Below, piece by piece: positions 9,684 to 20,010 of a DNA stretch of 64,000 nt; the first letter of the stretch is position 1, and every line of letters begins with the position of its first letter. Made by a program: the position numbers and the translations under genes. The notes under the pieces are model-generated. The model had not been told where the DNA came from, made no database searches, and was given only the letters and a program-made list of their open reading frames with translations. This DNA is from Proteiniphilum sp. (GTDB lineage Bacteria > Bacteroidota > Bacteroidia > Bacteroidales > Dysgonomonadaceae). The DNA lies in contig JAQVWR010000003.1 of the NCBI GenBank assembly GCA_028709605.1, positions 4,913-68,912 of the forward strand, written 5' to 3'.

Positions 9684-12299
9684 TTATTTTCCTTTTACAA
9701 TTTTTTTGATCTCGTTCAGTTTGTTGAGTGCTTCGAGGGGTGTCAGGTTGTTGACGTCGAGGTGGAGGATCTCATCGCGTACCTGGCTGAGGATGGGGTC
9801 GTCGAGCTGAAAGAAGCTGAGCTGGTATCCTTCCCGTTTGCCGATGAAGTCGCCGATCGGCTTGCTGATTCCCTCTTTTCTGCCGTTTGACTCCATTTCT
9901 CCGAGGATGGCATCGGCACGGCGGGTGATGCTCTGCGGCATCCCGGCCATGCGGGCCACGTGAATTCCGAAGCTGTGTTCACTGCCGCCGGGTACCAGCT
10001 TGCGGAGGAAGATCACCTTGTTGTCGATCTCCTTCACTGCCACGTTGTAGTTTTTGATTCGTTTGAACGATTTCGCCATCTCGTTCAGCTCATGGTAATG
10101 GGTGGCGAACAGTGTTTTGGCGTGTGCCCTCGGATGCTCGTGGATGTATTCCACGATGGCCCAGGCAATAGAGATGCCGTCGTAGGTGCTGGTGCCGCGT
10201 CCCAGTTCATCGAAGAGGATCAGGCTTCGTTCGGAGAGGTTGTTGAGGATGCTGGCCGCCTCGTTCATCTCCACCATAAAGGTGGATTCGCCCAGTGAGA
10301 TGTTGTCGGAGGCCCCCACGCGGGTGAAGATCTTATCCACCAGTCCGATGGTCGCCGCTTCTGCCGGGACAAAGGAGCCGACCTGTGCCATGAGCGTGAT
10401 AAGAGCAGTCTGGCGGAGAAAGGCCGACTTACCGGCCATGTTGGGCCCGGTGATGATGAGGATCTGCTGGGTATTGTTGTCGAGGTAGAGGTCGTTGGCG
10501 ATGTAAGGCTCGTCGGGCGGCAGCTGTCTCTCGATGACCGGGTGACGTCCACCGTGGATCTCGATAGCGTCGGAACCGTTGATCACGGGGCGGATATAGT
10601 GATACTGCCCGGCTGCATTGGCGAAGGAGAGCAGGCAGTCGATCCGGGCAATCAGTGTCGCATCGACCTGTATGGCCGGAATGAATTCGAGGATATTTTC
10701 CACCAGGGCGGCATAGATCCGGTTCTCTAAGGCAATGATCTTCTCCTCCGCACCCAGGATCTTCTCCTCATACTCTTTCAGCTCCTCAGTGATATAGCGT
10801 TCTGCGTTCACCAGCGTCTGTTTGCGGGTCCAGTCAGCCGGAACCTTCTCCTTGTGGGTGTTGCGCACCTCAATATAATATCCGAATACATTGTTGAATG
10901 CCACCTTCAGGGAGGGGATCCCTGTCCGTTCGCTCTCCCGCTGCTGCAGCTGCATCAGGTAGTCTTTACTGCTGTAGGCAATGTGGCGCAGCTCGTCCAG
11001 CTCACTGTCCACGCCCCTGCAGATGAACCCTCCTTTGTTCATCAGGGCCGGCGGATCGGCAATGATCTCTTTTTCAATGCGGTCCCGTATCAGCGGGCAA
11101 GGGTTCAGTTTCTTACCCATCTCTTCAAGGCTATCGTTCCCCGAAGCGAGAAAGGCATCACGGATGGGTTCGAGGGCGGTGAGTGCCACCTTGAGCTGTA
11201 CCACTTCGCGGGGGGTGATGCGTCCGACGGCAGCCTTGGAGATGATCCGTTCCAGGTCGCCGATCCGTGCGATCTGCTGTTCGAGCAGCTCTTTCAGTTC
11301 CGGCTGACGGAAGAAGTTCTCCACTACGTTGAGCCGCTCTTCGATCTTCTTTTCCTCCTTCAGGGGAAAGAGCAGCCAGCGGCGCATCAGCCGTGAGCCC
11401 ATGGGGGAGAGGGTTTTGTCGAGCACGTCGAGCAGTGTCTTTCCTCCTTCGTTCATAGGGGTGACCAGCTCGAGGCTGCGTATGGTGAACCGGTCGAGGC
11501 GCATATACCGTTCCTCCTCAATACGGCGCAATGCGCTGATATGTCCGATCTGTGTGTGTTGTGTGAGGTCGAGGTAATGAAGGATGGCACCCGAAGCGAT
11601 GATGCCCAGCGGCAGATTGTCCACGCCAAACCCTTTGAGGCTTTTTGTGCCGAAGTGAGTGAGCAGGCGGTCGTGTGCCGCCTCATCGGTAAAGATCCAG
11701 TCCTCCTGCTCCGAGAGGAGCCATCCGCTGCCGAAAGTTTCTTCCACTTTTCTCCGGTTGCCCCGTTCCACCAGCACCTCCTTGGGCGAGAAGCCGGAGA
11801 GCAGCTTGTCTATATCGGCGCGCTCTCCTTCGGAGGTAAGGAACTCGCCGGTGGAGATATCGAGAAAGGCGATGCCGTAGCGGTTGTTCTTTGAGAGGTG
11901 GAGGGCGCCCAGAAAATTGTTCTCCCGGTAGTTCAGGATGGTGTCGTTCATGGAGACGCCGGGTGTTACCAGCTCGGTGATGCCCCGCTTCACCAGCTTG
12001 TTGGTCAGCTTAGGGTCCTCCAGCTGGTCGCAGATGGCTACTTTCTTCCCGGCGCGTACCAGCTTAGGCAGGTAGGTGTCGAGTGCATGATGGGGGAACC
12101 CGGCGAGCTCGACGAATTGAGCAGCGCCATTGGCGCGGCGGGTGAGGGTGATACCCAGTATCTCTGAGGCGACGATGGCATCATCGGAGAAGGTTTCATA
12201 GAAGTCGCCCACGCGGAACAGCAGGATCGCATCGGGATGTTTTTTTTTGATCTCGATATATTGCTTCATCATCGGTGTCTCTGCTATCTTTTTTCCCAC
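9684..12299 (-). CDS. mutS: DNA mismatch repair ATPase MutS
   Basis: MutS recognises mismatches and small loops and starts repair with MutL. I choose the GTG at 12299 (871 residues), which begins [14 protein letters not shown] as in other Bacteroidales; the open frame runs to 12461 but that extension has no MutS character. The mismatch-wedge motif F-Y-E is in VGDFYETF (residues 30-37). The Walker [14 protein letters not shown], the signature [10 protein letters not shown], Walker [13 protein letters not shown] and the switch ATHYHEL are all intact. The C-terminus carries a helix-turn-helix dimerisation region. A possible promoter lies at 12330-12359. Confidence 0.95.
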   Translation of the reverse strand: MGKKIAETPMMKQYIEIKKKHPDAILLFRVGDFYETFSDDAIVASEILGITLTRRANGAAQFVELAGFPHHALDTYLPKLVRAGKKVAICDQLEDPKLTNKLVKRGITELVTPGVSMNDTILNYRENNFLGALHLSKNNRYGIAFLDISTGEFLTSEGERADIDKLLSGFSPKEVLVERGNRRKVEETFGSGWLLSEQEDWIFTDEAAHDRLLTHFGTKSLKGFGVDNLPLGIIASGAILHYLDLTQHTQIGHISALRRIEEERYMRLDRFTIRSLELVTPMNEGGKTLLDVLDKTLSPMGSRLMRRWLLFPLKEEKKIEERLNVVENFFRQPELKELLEQQIARIGDLERIISKAAVGRITPREVVQLKVALTALEPIRDAFLASGNDSLEEMGKKLNPCPLIRDRIEKEIIADPPALMNKGGFICRGVDSELDELRHIAYSSKDYLMQLQQRESERTGIPSLKVAFNNVFGYYIEVRNTHKEKVPADWTRKQTLVNAERYITEELKEYEEKILGAEEKIIALENRIYAALVENILEFIPAIQVDATLIARIDCLLSFANAAGQYHYIRPVINGSDAIEIHGGRHPVIERQLPPDEPYIANDLYLDNNTQQILIITGPNMAGKSAFLRQTALITLMAQVGSFVPAEAATIGLVDKIFTRVGASDNISLGESTFMVEMNEAASILNNLSERSLILFDELGRGTSTYDGISIAWAIVEYIHEHPRAHAKTLFATHYHELNEMAKSFKRIKNYNVAVKEIDNKVIFLRKLVPGGSEHSFGIHVARMAGMPQSITRRADAILGEMESNGRKEGISKPIGDFIGKREGYQLSFFQLDDPILSQVRDEILHLDVNNLTPLEALNKLNEIKKIVKGK

Positions 12300-12329
12300 G
12301 GGCTTCTTTTCTGTTATTGAATGAAGAAG

Positions 12330-12359
12330 CGAAATTACAAAAAAACGGGGAGTTTCAAA
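12330..12359 (-). promoter_or_regulatory. Possible mutS promoter
   Basis: On the minus strand TTTG (12356-12359) and TAATTTCG (12330-12337, one mismatch to TAnnTTTG) are 18 bases apart. They lie about 30 bases before the GTG start, which supports that start. Confidence 0.5.
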
Positions 12360-12475
12360 GAGAATTGGTCTTCCTGTTTTGCTGCTGCACCCCTGTTTTG
12401 TGTTTTTTGTTTCGTCGAAAAAAGAGAGATCATCCCTGCAGCATGAAAAACCAATTTGCATCTTTTTGAAGCACT

Positions 12476-13165
12476 TTACCGCAACAGCTGCCTCAGCTCC
12501 TTCACCCCTTCGGAGGCTCCTTTGCGGATATGATGGACATCGTATCGGGTTGTGCTGACATCTTTGGGATCGATCAGATAAACCGGCACGTTTTTGCGCA
12601 CGTCCATCAGTAGTCCGGCAGCCGGGTAGACATTCATGGAAGTGCCGATGATGACGAAGATCTCGGCTTGCCGGGTGATCCGTTCTGCTTCCCTGATCAT
12701 GGGAACCGGCTCCCCGAACCAGACAATATGGGGCCGCAGCTGAAATCCTTTTTCACAGAGATCGCCGATCCGGATATCGCTGTTTGCCGGATCAATGTCG
12801 TAGATCAGCGAATCATCTCCCGTGGAGCGCGCTTTCATCAGTTCGCCGTGCAGATGTACTACCCTGCTGCTGCCGGCCCGCTCATGCAGGTTGTCGATGT
12901 TCTGGGTGATGATATCAACATCAAACTGTTTCTCCATCTCCGCCAGGGCTTTGTGTCCCTCGTTTGGGACAGCTTTCAGCAGCTCCCGGCGGCGTGTATT
13001 GTAAAAGTTGAGGACCAGTTCCGGGTCGGCGGCAAACCCTTCGGGGGTGGCTACCTGCTCAACGGGGTAACGATCCCACAATCCGCCTGAGTCCCGAAAG
13101 GTAGCAATCCCGCTTTCGGCACTCATGCCTGCTCCGGTTAAAACGACTAATTTCTTTTTCATCAA
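12476..13165 (-). CDS. cobB: Sir2-family NAD-dependent protein deacylase, zinc cysteines missing
   Basis: A 229-residue sirtuin. The NAD-binding motifs [21 protein letters not shown] (about 11-31), [13 protein letters not shown] and the catalytic HLHGEL are intact. FYNTRRREL matches the Tyr-x-x-Arg pair that in E. coli CobB recognises succyl/malonyl-lysine, so desuccinylation as well as deacetylation is possible. Between HLHGEL and WFGEPVP only one cysteine is present, so the usual four-cysteine structural zinc site is absent. The -7 box TATATTTG (13191-13198, minus) lies about 20 bases before the start. It is divergent from the FKBP pair. Confidence 0.9.
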   Translation of the reverse strand: MMKKKLVVLTGAGMSAESGIATFRDSGGLWDRYPVEQVATPEGFAADPELVLNFYNTRRRELLKAVPNEGHKALAEMEKQFDVDIITQNIDNLHERAGSSRVVHLHGELMKARSTGDDSLIYDIDPANSDIRIGDLCEKGFQLRPHIVWFGEPVPMIREAERITRQAEIFVIIGTSMNVYPAAGLLMDVRKNVPVYLIDPKDVSTTRYDVHHIRKGASEGVKELRQLLR

Positions 13166-13190
13166 TTCATTCAGTTCTGTTCTTCATTGA

Positions 13191-13198
13191 CAAATATA
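13191..13198 (-). promoter_or_regulatory. -7 box of the sirtuin gene
   Basis: Minus-strand TATATTTG is an exact TAnnTTTG match. It is divergent from the FKBP promoter box 43 bases away. Confidence 0.5.
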
Positions 13199-13241
13199 GC
13201 TTTTTATTACGGAAAAACGGAGATAATTCAACTTAAAATCG

Positions 13242-13249
13242 TACTTTTG
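13242..13249 (+). promoter_or_regulatory. -7 box of the FKBP pair
   Basis: TACTTTTG is an exact TAnnTTTG match, 29 bases before the ATG at 13279. No convincing -33 TTTG is seen. Confidence 0.5.
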
Positions 13250-13278
13250 TGCCCAACAATCAAAAAAGAAAAAAGTGA

Positions 13279-13863
13279 ATGGATAAAATAAGCTACGCCC
13301 TCGGGATGAGTATGGCCTCAAATCTGATGAATTCAGGATTGCGTAATATTGATGTCGAATCTTTTACCGATGCTTTCAACAGTATTGTGCACAACACTGC
13401 TTCTTCCATGACTCCCCAGGAAGCCAATCAGGTGATTCAGAATTTTTTCAGTAAACGGCAGGAAGAGATGCTGACCCGTAATATGGAAGAGGGAAAAGCC
13501 TTTCTGGCGGAAAACAGCAAAAAAGAACAGGTGGTCACCCTCCCCAGCGGACTGCAGTATGAGGTGCTGAAGGAAGGTATCGGTGCGAAACCCGGCTCTA
13601 CCGACAAGGTGAAGTGCCATTATCACGGTACCCTGCTCGACGGTACCGTCTTCGACAGTTCCGTGCAGCGCGGACAGCCGGCAGTGTTCGGCGTGAACCA
13701 GGTCATCAAGGGGTGGGTGGAGGCCTTGCAGCTGATGGCCGTGGGTTCCAAGTGGCGCCTGTTTATTCCCTCTCACCTGGCTTACGGAGAACAGGGAGCC
13801 GGCAATTCGATTGAGCCCAACTCTTCGCTGATCTTCGAGGTGGAGCTGCTCGGGATTGAGTAA
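13279..13863 (+). CDS. FKBP-type peptidyl-prolyl isomerase, cytosolic form
   Basis: 194 residues with no signal peptide. An N-terminal FKBP_N dimerisation region (about 1-85, MDKISYALGMSMASNLMNSGL) precedes an FKBP catalytic domain (about 90-194). The latter contains VKCHYHGTLLDGTVFDSS, the FGVNQVIKGWVEALQLM core and LAYGEQGAG. It resembles FklB, a prolyl isomerase and chaperone. Its catalytic domain is very close to that of the next gene, so the pair arose by tandem duplication. The lack of a signal peptide suggests a cytosolic role, unlike its neighbour. Confidence 0.9.
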   Translation: MDKISYALGMSMASNLMNSGLRNIDVESFTDAFNSIVHNTASSMTPQEANQVIQNFFSKRQEEMLTRNMEEGKAFLAENSKKEQVVTLPSGLQYEVLKEGIGAKPGSTDKVKCHYHGTLLDGTVFDSSVQRGQPAVFGVNQVIKGWVEALQLMAVGSKWRLFIPSHLAYGEQGAGNSIEPNSSLIFEVELLGIE

Positions 13864-13936
13864 GCGCAGGATCAACGGATGAGAACTTTCACAAGGAAAA
13901 TAGAATGATTTTTCACCAACAAATAATTAGGACAAG

Positions 13937-14950
13937 ATGAAGAAAACAATTTTGGGCACATTCAGTGCCATGACCGTGATGGCGGTAATGATGGTTTCGT
14001 GCGGTGGAGCCTCCACCCCCAAGACATCACTGAAGAACTCCGTCGACAGCGTATCGTATGCATACGGAGTGAGCATGACTGATCAGGGATTGGTTCAGTT
14101 TTTGGAACAGACCGGTGTGCTGCAGAGCGCTTCGAATATTGAGTATGATTATCAGATGCGGATTTCCGCCGCCGATTCCACTCAGAAGGAAGCACTAAGA
14201 GAAGAGATGAAGGCAAAGGTGGATTCGTTGAACAAAATCAATGCACCCCGACTCAACGAGTTTATCAAGGGACTGATCGAAGGAATGGATCTGAAAGAGA
14301 AATCCCCTTACGCAAGCGGGTTAAGCATCGGCGTGCAGTTCTCGCAGCAGATGCTGCCGCAGTTCAGCGGCATGCTCTTCGGCAGCGATTCATCCAAAAC
14401 GGTGAACAAAGATCAGGTGCTGGCCGGTATCATCTCCGCATTGAAGAACCAGCAGCTGGCCATCAGCAAGATGGAAGCCGGCGGCATGGTGCAGAGTGCA
14501 GTTGAGAAGGCGCAGGCTGAAGAGCAGAAGCGTCAGGAGGAAAACCTCAAGACCCAGTATGGCGACAGCATTGCCGCCGGTGATGCTTATATGGCGGAGA
14601 ATAGCAAAAGAGAAGGTGTGGTTACGCTTCCCAGCGGGCTGCAGTATGAGATTCTGCGTGCCGGCAGCGGTCCGATGCCTACCGATTCCGATCGTGTGAA
14701 AGTACATTATCACGGTACCCTGCTCAACGGCACGGTGTTCGATAGCAGCGTAGATCGCGGCGAACCTGCCATTTTCGGCGTGAACCAGGTGATTCCCGGA
14801 TGGACGGAAGCGCTTAAGCTGATGCCGGTGGGTTCCAAGTGGAGACTCTATATCCCTTATAACCTGGCATACGGGTCGGCTGACCGTGGCACCATCAAGC
14901 CCTTCTCCAATCTGATCTTCGACGTGGAGCTGCTCGGTATAGAAAAATAA
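13937..14950 (+). CDS. FKBP-type peptidyl-prolyl isomerase lipoprotein
   Basis: 337 residues. A lipoprotein signal (MKKTILGTFSAMTVMAVMMVSCGG, lipid-modified Cys about 22) is followed by an extended FKBP_N domain (about 35-210, with a Lys/Glu/Gln-rich helix near 190-215). An FKBP catalytic domain (about 230-337, VKVHYHGTLLNGTVFDSS, FGVNQVIPGWTEALKLM) ends the protein. It should be anchored in the envelope and fold exported proteins, like FkpA or Mip. It follows the cytosolic paralogue by 73 bases and the pair ends in one terminator, so they are probably one operon. Confidence 0.9.
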   Translation: MKKTILGTFSAMTVMAVMMVSCGGASTPKTSLKNSVDSVSYAYGVSMTDQGLVQFLEQTGVLQSASNIEYDYQMRISAADSTQKEALREEMKAKVDSLNKINAPRLNEFIKGLIEGMDLKEKSPYASGLSIGVQFSQQMLPQFSGMLFGSDSSKTVNKDQVLAGIISALKNQQLAISKMEAGGMVQSAVEKAQAEEQKRQEENLKTQYGDSIAAGDAYMAENSKREGVVTLPSGLQYEILRAGSGPMPTDSDRVKVHYHGTLLNGTVFDSSVDRGEPAIFGVNQVIPGWTEALKLMPVGSKWRLYIPYNLAYGSADRGTIKPFSNLIFDVELLGIEK

Positions 14951-14983
14951 AGGAATTCAAACATACTATCATACAATTGATTG

Positions 14984-15008
14984 AACCACCCTTCGGGGTG
15001 GTTTTTTT
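14984..15008 (+). terminator. Intrinsic terminator after the FKBP pair
   Basis: The arms AACCACCC and GGGTGGTT form a perfect 8-bp stem around a TTCG tetraloop, followed by T's. Confidence 0.95.
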
Positions 15009-15131
15009 GGTATGTATACTGCCGGAATATCTCAGTCTTCCAACCGTCATAGCCGGTTTTGGGGCAATAGGCAGATTGTGGGAACCTGTTTCCAGGAGCG
15101 GTGATCCTATTTATTGAAATGTTAAAATATC

Positions 15132-15139
15132 TATCTTTG
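15132..15139 (+). promoter_or_regulatory. -7 box upstream of the first susC-like gene
   Basis: TATCTTTG followed by TTGCCT. The same TATCTTTGTTGCCT string lies before the second susC-like gene (20219-20232). If used, the mRNA leader is about 310 bases. A second exact box, TATATTTG at 15261-15268, would give a leader of about 180 bases. Neither has a well-placed TTTG, so the start is uncertain. I recognise no riboswitch in 15009-15454. Confidence 0.5.
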
Positions 15140-15454
15140 TTGCCTGCGGATACCAGTCCTGTAAAAAAATAAAGTGTAAATCTAACACGTGAATAAGTTA
15201 CTGTTTGAAGAAAATTTGTAAAAATAAGTTTGAAAAAATACGAAATTAAAAAAATTGACATATATTTGCAAAGTAAATAGAGCTCTACAGGTATGTTAAT
15301 AAAACAAGAAAGCTATTAAATGAAAATAAAACCCATACCACTTTTCCGGATGTTTTACAGAAGAAACAAACCACATTATCCATTGTAAGCAGTATGGGCA
15401 TGATGTCGAAGCAAAGAATATAGTAATGGAGTGTTTAATTTAAAAGTAGAGTTT

Positions 15455-18400
15455 ATGAAAAGAAAACTAATGATGTTTTTATCCCTGTTCCTGATCGGGA
15501 TGGGGATAGCAACGGCTCAGACACGGGTGCGGGGAACCGTGGTAGATGATGCCGGCGAACCGGTTATCGGAGCAGCGATACAGGTTAGTGGAACTACACA
15601 GGGAACAGTAACGGATATTAATGGACAATTTCATATCACTGCACCGGCCGGAGGTACACTGATCATCTCATTTGTAGGTTTCATCACTCAGCAAGTACCC
15701 GTTAGCACGAATGTAAGGGTGGTATTGGTGCCTGAATTAGAAATGTTGGACGAAGTTATTGTCACAGCGTACGGTGTTACAACCAGGAAAGCTTTTACGG
15801 GAGCAGCCACAACCGTAGGAAGTGATAAGATTGCCAACAAGTTCGAAGCAAACCCCATCAATGCTTTACAAGGCAATGTGCCGGGGGTTCAAATGAATTT
15901 GGGATCGGGGCAGCCCGGTGCGCCTGCTACCGTCTTTATTCGGGGAAGAAACTCCTTAAATTCCGGGACTCAACCGCTATATGTTGTTGATGGGGTTGCC
16001 ATTGAATCGGGTACCGTGGGAATGCGAGAGAGAGAAGGACAAACACTTACCCCCCTTTCAACGTTGAATGCAGAGGATATTGAGTCTGTAACCGTATTAA
16101 AAGACGCAACCGCAACCTCCATTTATGGTGCTCGTGCTGCGAATGGTGTGATTGTAATCACTACCAAGCGTGGAAAATCAGGACTTTCTGTAAATTTTAC
16201 CGCTAAAATGGGATATGAAATGTTACCCAACATACCCAAAGCATATCGTATGGTGAATAGCAAAAAATATTACGAAATGTCTATAGAAGCGGCCCTTAAT
16301 GGACATAATTATGGGAGCGTGGTCGGTGGCGTTGGTAATTTTGACCGTTATAATGACGCTTATGAACTAGGCTTACCTTATACCGAAGCAGGCGCCAGAG
16401 ACTTTTTAGGATGGTACTCTGAACTGGATGTTAGCCCCGAAAACAAGACGGATACCGATTGGTTGAAAGAGGTAACTCGTAATGGTTTTGTACAAAACTA
16501 CACGCTCGACGTGCAAAGTGGGGGTATAACAGAAACAGCTCCTAAGTATTATATGTCATTGGATTATATGGGAAATGATGCTATTATAATAGGCAAAGAC
16601 CTGAAACGTTATTCCATGCGTTTTAATTTTGACCAGTCACCGTCAAAAATGGTGAAGTTCGGGTTTAACACCAACTTATCATATACCATTACCAATATGG
16701 GTGCGGGAGGAGGTTATTTTTCCGATCCGGTTACGCAAGCATATATGCAAGCGCCAAATTCTCCGGTATATAACGAAGACGGCTCTTATAATTTTGCCAC
16801 GATAAACGGATACAATCCCGTTGCGCAACGCAGTGATTTGGGAGATAAGAGCACGGCAAAACAATATCGTGCGTTATTTTCTCCTTTTGTGCAGATCAAT
16901 TTTACCGACAACCTGTTCTTTCTGACTCGCAATAGTGTTGACGCTTATATCCTGGATGAATATGGATATTGGTCCTTTATGCAACCTCAGGGGAAAGAGA
17001 TGCGCGGACTGGGTGAAAACGGGTATACCGCGAATATGTTGTTGACTTCCACCAATACATTGAATTATGTCAATACCTTCAATGATGTGCATAGTCTGAA
17101 TGTATTGATAGGGCAGGAAGGCCAGCACACAAATTTAAAAAGAACTTATTTGGAAGGATCTAATTATCCTGTAGATTATTTAAACGAAGTTGCGTTGGCA
17201 TCCGTACCCGGTGGTGCGTCAACCGAAAGAATGGATTTAAAGTTGTTGTCGTTTTTCTCACGCGGTGAATATAGCTACGATAATAAATATTATTTGTCTG
17301 GTAGTTTCCGTTACGACGGGTCGTCTCGTTTTGGTAAAAATAAGCGTTGGGCACCTTTCGCTTCAGTGGGGGTAAAATATAGGCTTTCTGCTGAAGATTT
17401 CATGACTTCTACATCCGATTGGCTTTCCGATTTAACCATCCGATCCAGTTATGGAACCTCCGGCAACCAGCAAGTAGGAACCGGTTGGTATGCTTCACGT
17501 GACTTGTATGGCTATGGGTACAATTATAACAACTTGCCGGGTAGCGGGCATGATCAATTCGGCAATGATGACTTAAAATGGGAACAAACTGCTAAGCTTA
17601 ATGTGGGAATAGATTTTACGCTATTGAATCGTTTTACCGTTTCTGCTGATATTTATAAGCACAAAACCAAAGACATGGTGTTTGCTGTACCCGTATCCCG
17701 TACGACCGGATTATCGAGCTACTATAAGAATATTGGAGAGTTATCCAACAAGGGCTTTGAAATTACGGTGGATGCAAATCTTATACGAAACAAAGATTTA
17801 CAATGGAATATGTCATTGAACGGAGGGAGGAACATCAATAAGATCCTTAAATTGAGTACCGATAATCCTATTGAAGCGACCTATACAATAATTGAGCCGG
17901 GCCATGATATTTATACCTTTAAGATGAAAGAGTGGGCAGGCGTGGATCCCGCCACAGGTCGCGGCATGTGGTATAAAAACGAGACCGGGGACGAAACAAC
18001 TTTTAGCTATGCAGAAGCAAAAAAACGATATTTAGGAAAAGCGAGTCCCGATTTCCAAGGTGGTTTATCTAGTACATTGAAATATAAAGGTTTCGATTTT
18101 GCCTTCCAGTTAAATTATTCCATTGGAGGAAAGATTTATGGTAACAGCCTCCGTTATGATGAACAATACGGGAATTCATTTGGAAATAATTTTTCAAACT
18201 ATGTTTACGACAATCGTTGGAAAAAGCCGGGTGATAAAGCAAAAGTTCCCATGTTATATTTTGGAACAGGTGCATCATGGCATAGCCACCAATCACGTTT
18301 TTTAATGGATGCAAGTTATTTGAAACTTCGTTCTTTATCAGTGGGGTACACCTTGCCTTCAAGCATTATAAAAAATGCAGGAATGAAGAATCTTCGTCTT

Positions 18401-18544
18401 TTTGTTAATGCGGATAATTTATATACGTTCAGTAAAAAAGATTATCGCGGATTTGATCCGTCCGGAGTCGGAGCTAACGGAATACAATGGTGGAACTACC
18501 CTGTTCCTCGCAATGTGTTATTTGGAGCAACCATAGGTTTTTAA
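15455..18544 (+). CDS. SusC/RagA-family TonB-dependent outer-membrane transporter (pair 1)
   Basis: 1029 residues from the ATG at 15455. A GTG at 15431 is in frame, but the signal peptide MKRKLMMFLSLFLIGMGIATAQ starts at 15455, as in the second copy. A carboxypeptidase-regulatory-like domain (about 24-105, VRGTVVDDAGEPVIGAAIQV) is followed by the TonB-dependent plug (about 110-235, LYVVDGVAIESG, IESVTVLKDATATSIYGARAANGVIVITTKRG). The rest is a large beta-barrel ending in the aromatic strand NVLFGATIGF. There is no STN domain, so it does not directly signal to an anti-sigma factor. With the SusD-like protein it should import a bound oligosaccharide or peptide; the substrate cannot be told. The gene is A+T-richer than its housekeeping flanks. 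Confidence 0.92.
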   Translation: MKRKLMMFLSLFLIGMGIATAQTRVRGTVVDDAGEPVIGAAIQVSGTTQGTVTDINGQFHITAPAGGTLIISFVGFITQQVPVSTNVRVVLVPELEMLDEVIVTAYGVTTRKAFTGAATTVGSDKIANKFEANPINALQGNVPGVQMNLGSGQPGAPATVFIRGRNSLNSGTQPLYVVDGVAIESGTVGMREREGQTLTPLSTLNAEDIESVTVLKDATATSIYGARAANGVIVITTKRGKSGLSVNFTAKMGYEMLPNIPKAYRMVNSKKYYEMSIEAALNGHNYGSVVGGVGNFDRYNDAYELGLPYTEAGARDFLGWYSELDVSPENKTDTDWLKEVTRNGFVQNYTLDVQSGGITETAPKYYMSLDYMGNDAIIIGKDLKRYSMRFNFDQSPSKMVKFGFNTNLSYTITNMGAGGGYFSDPVTQAYMQAPNSPVYNEDGSYNFATINGYNPVAQRSDLGDKSTAKQYRALFSPFVQINFTDNLFFLTRNSVDAYILDEYGYWSFMQPQGKEMRGLGENGYTANMLLTSTNTLNYVNTFNDVHSLNVLIGQEGQHTNLKRTYLEGSNYPVDYLNEVALASVPGGASTERMDLKLLSFFSRGEYSYDNKYYLSGSFRYDGSSRFGKNKRWAPFASVGVKYRLSAEDFMTSTSDWLSDLTIRSSYGTSGNQQVGTGWYASRDLYGYGYNYNNLPGSGHDQFGNDDLKWEQTAKLNVGIDFTLLNRFTVSADIYKHKTKDMVFAVPVSRTTGLSSYYKNIGELSNKGFEITVDANLIRNKDLQWNMSLNGGRNINKILKLSTDNPIEATYTIIEPGHDIYTFKMKEWAGVDPATGRGMWYKNETGDETTFSYAEAKKRYLGKASPDFQGGLSSTLKYKGFDFAFQLNYSIGGKIYGNSLRYDEQYGNSFGNNFSNYVYDNRWKKPGDKAKVPMLYFGTGASWHSHQSRFLMDASYLKLRSLSVGYTLPSSIIKNAGMKNLRLFVNADNLYTFSKKDYRGFDPSGVGANGIQWWNYPVPRNVLFGATIGF

Positions 18545-18557
18545 ACATTAACAGAGC

Positions 18558-19991
18558 ATGAATATGAAAAGAATAATAAAATATGCAGCTGTAGTATTGA
18601 TTACATTAGGATTTCCATTTTGTGATCTCGATACATCTCTTTACCAGCAAATACCGACTGAAGATGCTTATAAGGGGATACAAGATGTGCAGAACGGGCT
18701 GAACGGAGCATATCAGCGATTCGGTTATAATACTTTCTATGGGAGAAATGTCCCGGCATTAAGCGATATGATTTCCGATATTGCAGTTGCTAGTACGGCT
18801 ACCGGTCATTTTGTTTCTATCAATCAATGGAGTTTCAATGAATATGACGGTTATGTGTTGGATATTTGGACTGCCGGGTATAACCTGATTGATCGTTGTG
18901 TGAGAGGAATTAATGGAGGAACAGCCTTGATAGAAAGTGCACAAAAACATAATTTCTCTGACAAAGAAGTAAATGAGCTCCATAGTTATGTGGCTCAATT
19001 CTATGCTTTGCGTGCGATGGCAAACCTGATGTTGGTTAATATTTACGGATTACCTTATCAGGCAGGTGCTGCAAACAACCAGAAAGGAATTGTATTGGTC
19101 ACGACAAAGCCCGTAAAGGAATTTGAAACAGTTAAGCGTGCAACAGTAGGGGAAACCTATACACAAATCCTTGCAGATATCGCGAAAGCAAAAGAGCATA
19201 TGGATCAATTAACGGACAAAGAAAAGAATGCTATAAATCAGTATTATTTCAACGAAGCGGCTATTTTTGCATTAGAAGCTCGCACGAAACTTTATATGCA
19301 GGATTATGACGGTGCTAAAACTGCTGCCCAGGAAGCCATCGATTTACGGGATTCTGGTGATGAAACGTTTGAAAGCTATGTCGCTATGTGGAAATCGACA
19401 GCTATTACCAAAGAGGATATCTTTACGATAGTGAAATCGGATAACGATAACCTTTCGGCAGATGCGCTGAATACTCTTTATGGGTCATATAAGGCATCTT
19501 TATCAACTTTTGCACGCAATAAATTTGCAACGAATGATATCAGAAGAGGTTTAATTAGCAAAACACATCCGGCCAAATTTGACGGGACAGCTACTGCACA
19601 AGCAGTAAGCAACATTCCTGTATTTCGTAAATCGGAAATGTATTTGATTATTGCTGAAGCTAACCTCAAAGGGACAACCGTGAATATCTCCGCAGCACAA
19701 GAAGCATTGTTCTATTCTGCTCATCGGGATAAAGACATTGATTCTGCTGATGACCTGCCCGCAACAAAAGATGAACTGGTACAGTTTATTTCTGATGAAC
19801 GAATCAGAGAATTCTTTCAGGAAGGACATCGCTATTTTGATTTACGCAGAACAGGAGAGAAAGCAACCATAAGCGGTGTTGCCAACTATCAAATGTCCAC
19901 ATTTGTTTTTCCCATCCCAGATGAGGAAGTACAAGCCGGTTTTGGAGTAGAGCAAAATACGGAATGGTATAAGTTAGTGCCTAAAAAATAA
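18558..19991 (+). CDS. SusD/RagB-family nutrient-binding lipoprotein (pair 1)
   Basis: 477 residues, starting 13 bases after the SusC stop. The N-terminus MNMKRIIKYAAVVLITLGFPFCDLDTS has a weak lipobox (GFPFC) with Cys at about 22; the second Met (residue 3) could be the real start. The family pattern is clear: DAYKGIQDVQNGLNGAYQRFG near the start, a TPR-like helical scaffold (YVAQFYALRAMANLMLVNIYG), and the C-terminal FRKSEMYLIIAEANL ... ISDERIREFFQEGHRYFDLRRTG. It should sit on the cell surface as a lid over the SusC barrel and bind substrate. No glycoside hydrolase or peptidase is adjacent, so the substrate is open. Confidence 0.9.
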   Translation: MNMKRIIKYAAVVLITLGFPFCDLDTSLYQQIPTEDAYKGIQDVQNGLNGAYQRFGYNTFYGRNVPALSDMISDIAVASTATGHFVSINQWSFNEYDGYVLDIWTAGYNLIDRCVRGINGGTALIESAQKHNFSDKEVNELHSYVAQFYALRAMANLMLVNIYGLPYQAGAANNQKGIVLVTTKPVKEFETVKRATVGETYTQILADIAKAKEHMDQLTDKEKNAINQYYFNEAAIFALEARTKLYMQDYDGAKTAAQEAIDLRDSGDETFESYVAMWKSTAITKEDIFTIVKSDNDNLSADALNTLYGSYKASLSTFARNKFATNDIRRGLISKTHPAKFDGTATAQAVSNIPVFRKSEMYLIIAEANLKGTTVNISAAQEALFYSAHRDKDIDSADDLPATKDELVQFISDERIREFFQEGHRYFDLRRTGEKATISGVANYQMSTFVFPIPDEEVQAGFGVEQNTEWYKLVPKK

Positions 19992-20010
19992 TCTCCATTA
20001 ATCTTATAAG

